Below, one piece after another: positions 63,594-64,000 of a stretch of 64,000 bases of DNA (the first letter of the stretch is position 1; each line of letters opens with the position of its first letter). Below the pieces are notes generated by a model, which made no database searches, was not told where the DNA came from, and saw nothing but the letters and a program-made list of their open reading frames with translations. Made by a program: the position numbers and the translations under genes. The stretch spans positions 51,427 to 115,426 of the forward strand of contig JBCCGK010000026.1 of the NCBI GenBank assembly GCA_039029315.1, written 5' to 3'. This stretch comes from JBCCCJ01 sp039029315. GTDB taxonomy: Bacteria; Bacteroidota; Bacteroidia; J057.

Positions 63594-63755
63594 GAGACTG
63601 TTTGAGTTTTGTTTATGGAATTTGTTACTAGGTTTTTTTTTTGACCTTTAAGGCGGAAAAACCGGAATGTAGCAGAGCTACATGAGGATTTTTTCAACGC
63701 AGAAGGGCGAAAAAAGGGGCATAACAAAACCATAGGATAATATTCAAACAGTCTC
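63594..63755. mobile_element. GAGACTG-ended MITE-like element, copy 6
   Basis: A 162-bp imperfect palindrome with ends GAGACTGTTTGA and TTCAAACAGTCTC, flanked on both sides by TAA (63591-63593 and 63756-63758), a perfect TNA-type target duplication. The centre is ATGTAGC, 3-nt loop, GCTACAT with flanking CC/GG pairs. The interior is similar to copy 2 (AAGGCGGAAAAACC, ATGAGG, ATAACAAAA) and different from copies 1, 3 and 5, so at least two subtypes share the same ends. No open reading frame. Confidence 0.78.
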
Positions 63756-63798
63756 TAAGTTTGACTTTGGCCAAAATGGAAATTCAAATCTCTTTACC

Positions 63799-63954
63799 GT
63801 ACACTTTTACCAGTTTAGGCGAGCTGGCCCCCAAATTTCGGTAAACTGGGGTGGATTTGTGAGTTGGGCTTAGAATTTTGGCGGTTTTTACGCAACTTTT
63901 TGCCGCCAAAAAGTTGCAAAGAAATCTAAAAACAAAGGAAAATAAAAAGTGTAC
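63799..63954. repeat. Nested inverted-repeat region, possible third small element
   Basis: GTACACTTTT (63799-63808) is perfectly inverted by AAAAGTGTAC (63945-63954). Inside, CAGTTTA (63811-63817) pairs with TAAACTG (63842-63848). Two mutually exclusive hairpins follow: TTTTGGCGG (about 63877-63885) with CCGCCAAAA (63903-63911), and GCAACTTTTTG (63892-63902) with CAAAAAGTTGC (63907-63917). There is no coding potential. Confidence 0.6.
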
Positions 63955-64000
63955 AGTTGTGAATAAATTTTCAATGAGAATTAATCAACATCACCTAAAA

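Noticed and set aside
1..64000. tRNA, rRNA, CRISPR arrays, prophage and complete insertion sequences
   Set aside because: I looked for clover-leaf signatures such as GGTTCGAATCC, regularly spaced repeats, phage structural genes and transposase motifs and saw none.

Overview
The window looks like a chromosomal segment of a Bacteroidota bacterium, most likely from the Saprospiria (Lewinella/Haliscomenobacter-like). The evidence is: five secreted proteins with C-terminal type IX secretion (T9SS) sorting domains; LytTR two-component genes; a DUF4295 gene directly behind rpmG; a DUF5723 barrel; an OMP_b-brl_3 type TonB receptor; and several promoters of the Bacteroidota type (TTG, about 19-20 nt, TAnnTTTG). 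No tRNA, rRNA, CRISPR array, prophage or intact transposase was seen.

Layout. 1-758: a LytTR response regulator cut by the window edge. 1085-1561: a compact ribosomal unit (promoter, rpmG, DUF4295, terminator). 1607-9791: four same-strand envelope genes (T9SS beta-helix protein, polytopic membrane protein, large lipoprotein, DUF5723 barrel). 9828-11840: two tandem paralogous lipoproteins. 12149-16462: a LytS/LytTR kinase-regulator pair divergent from a TonB-dependent receptor; the shared promoter region holds repeated GTTGATC sites. 16537-20127: AraC regulator, S41 peptidase, CvfB-like S1 protein. 20527-22733: ECF sigma factor overlapping a one-TM partner with a duplicated domain. 22985-31563: PhoX phosphatase, giant SBBP-repeat T9SS protein, GluQ, triple-PDZ T9SS protein. 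31953-34414: a minus-strand operon built round a ferric-reductase-like/Rieske fusion. 34763-37251: T9SS beta-helix protein plus aldo/keto reductase. 37388-42157: the PSD1 cytochrome/DUF1501 pair familiar from Planctomycetes. 42147-45419: tricorn-like protease. 45856-51135: PQQ-type sugar dehydrogenase fused to PKD domains and a duplicated lectin-like module. 51350-62911: alpha/beta hydrolase, flavin monooxygenase, sulfotransferase, macro-domain protein, SUMF1-fold protein, PepD, a HEAT-repeat cytochrome lipoprotein and a TlpA-like thiol-disulfide protein.

The most unusual content is non-coding. A family of short elements with GAGACTG...CAGTCTC ends and TNA-like flanks occurs at 20128, 22812 and 63594 (complete), 31846 and 51213 (half copies) and probably 28215 (diverged). 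Several copies end exactly at the stop codon of a neighbouring gene. A second element of about 135 bp is present twice (34555 and 62997). A third structured region lies at 63799-63954. These look like non-autonomous mobile elements (MITE-like), some of which may now act as transcription terminators.

As a whole the genes suggest a heterotrophic surface-active bacterium that exports large adhesins and enzymes through T9SS and uses periplasmic cytochrome, PQQ and protease functions. Functional assignments rest on motifs and general family knowledge only; no database search was possible.
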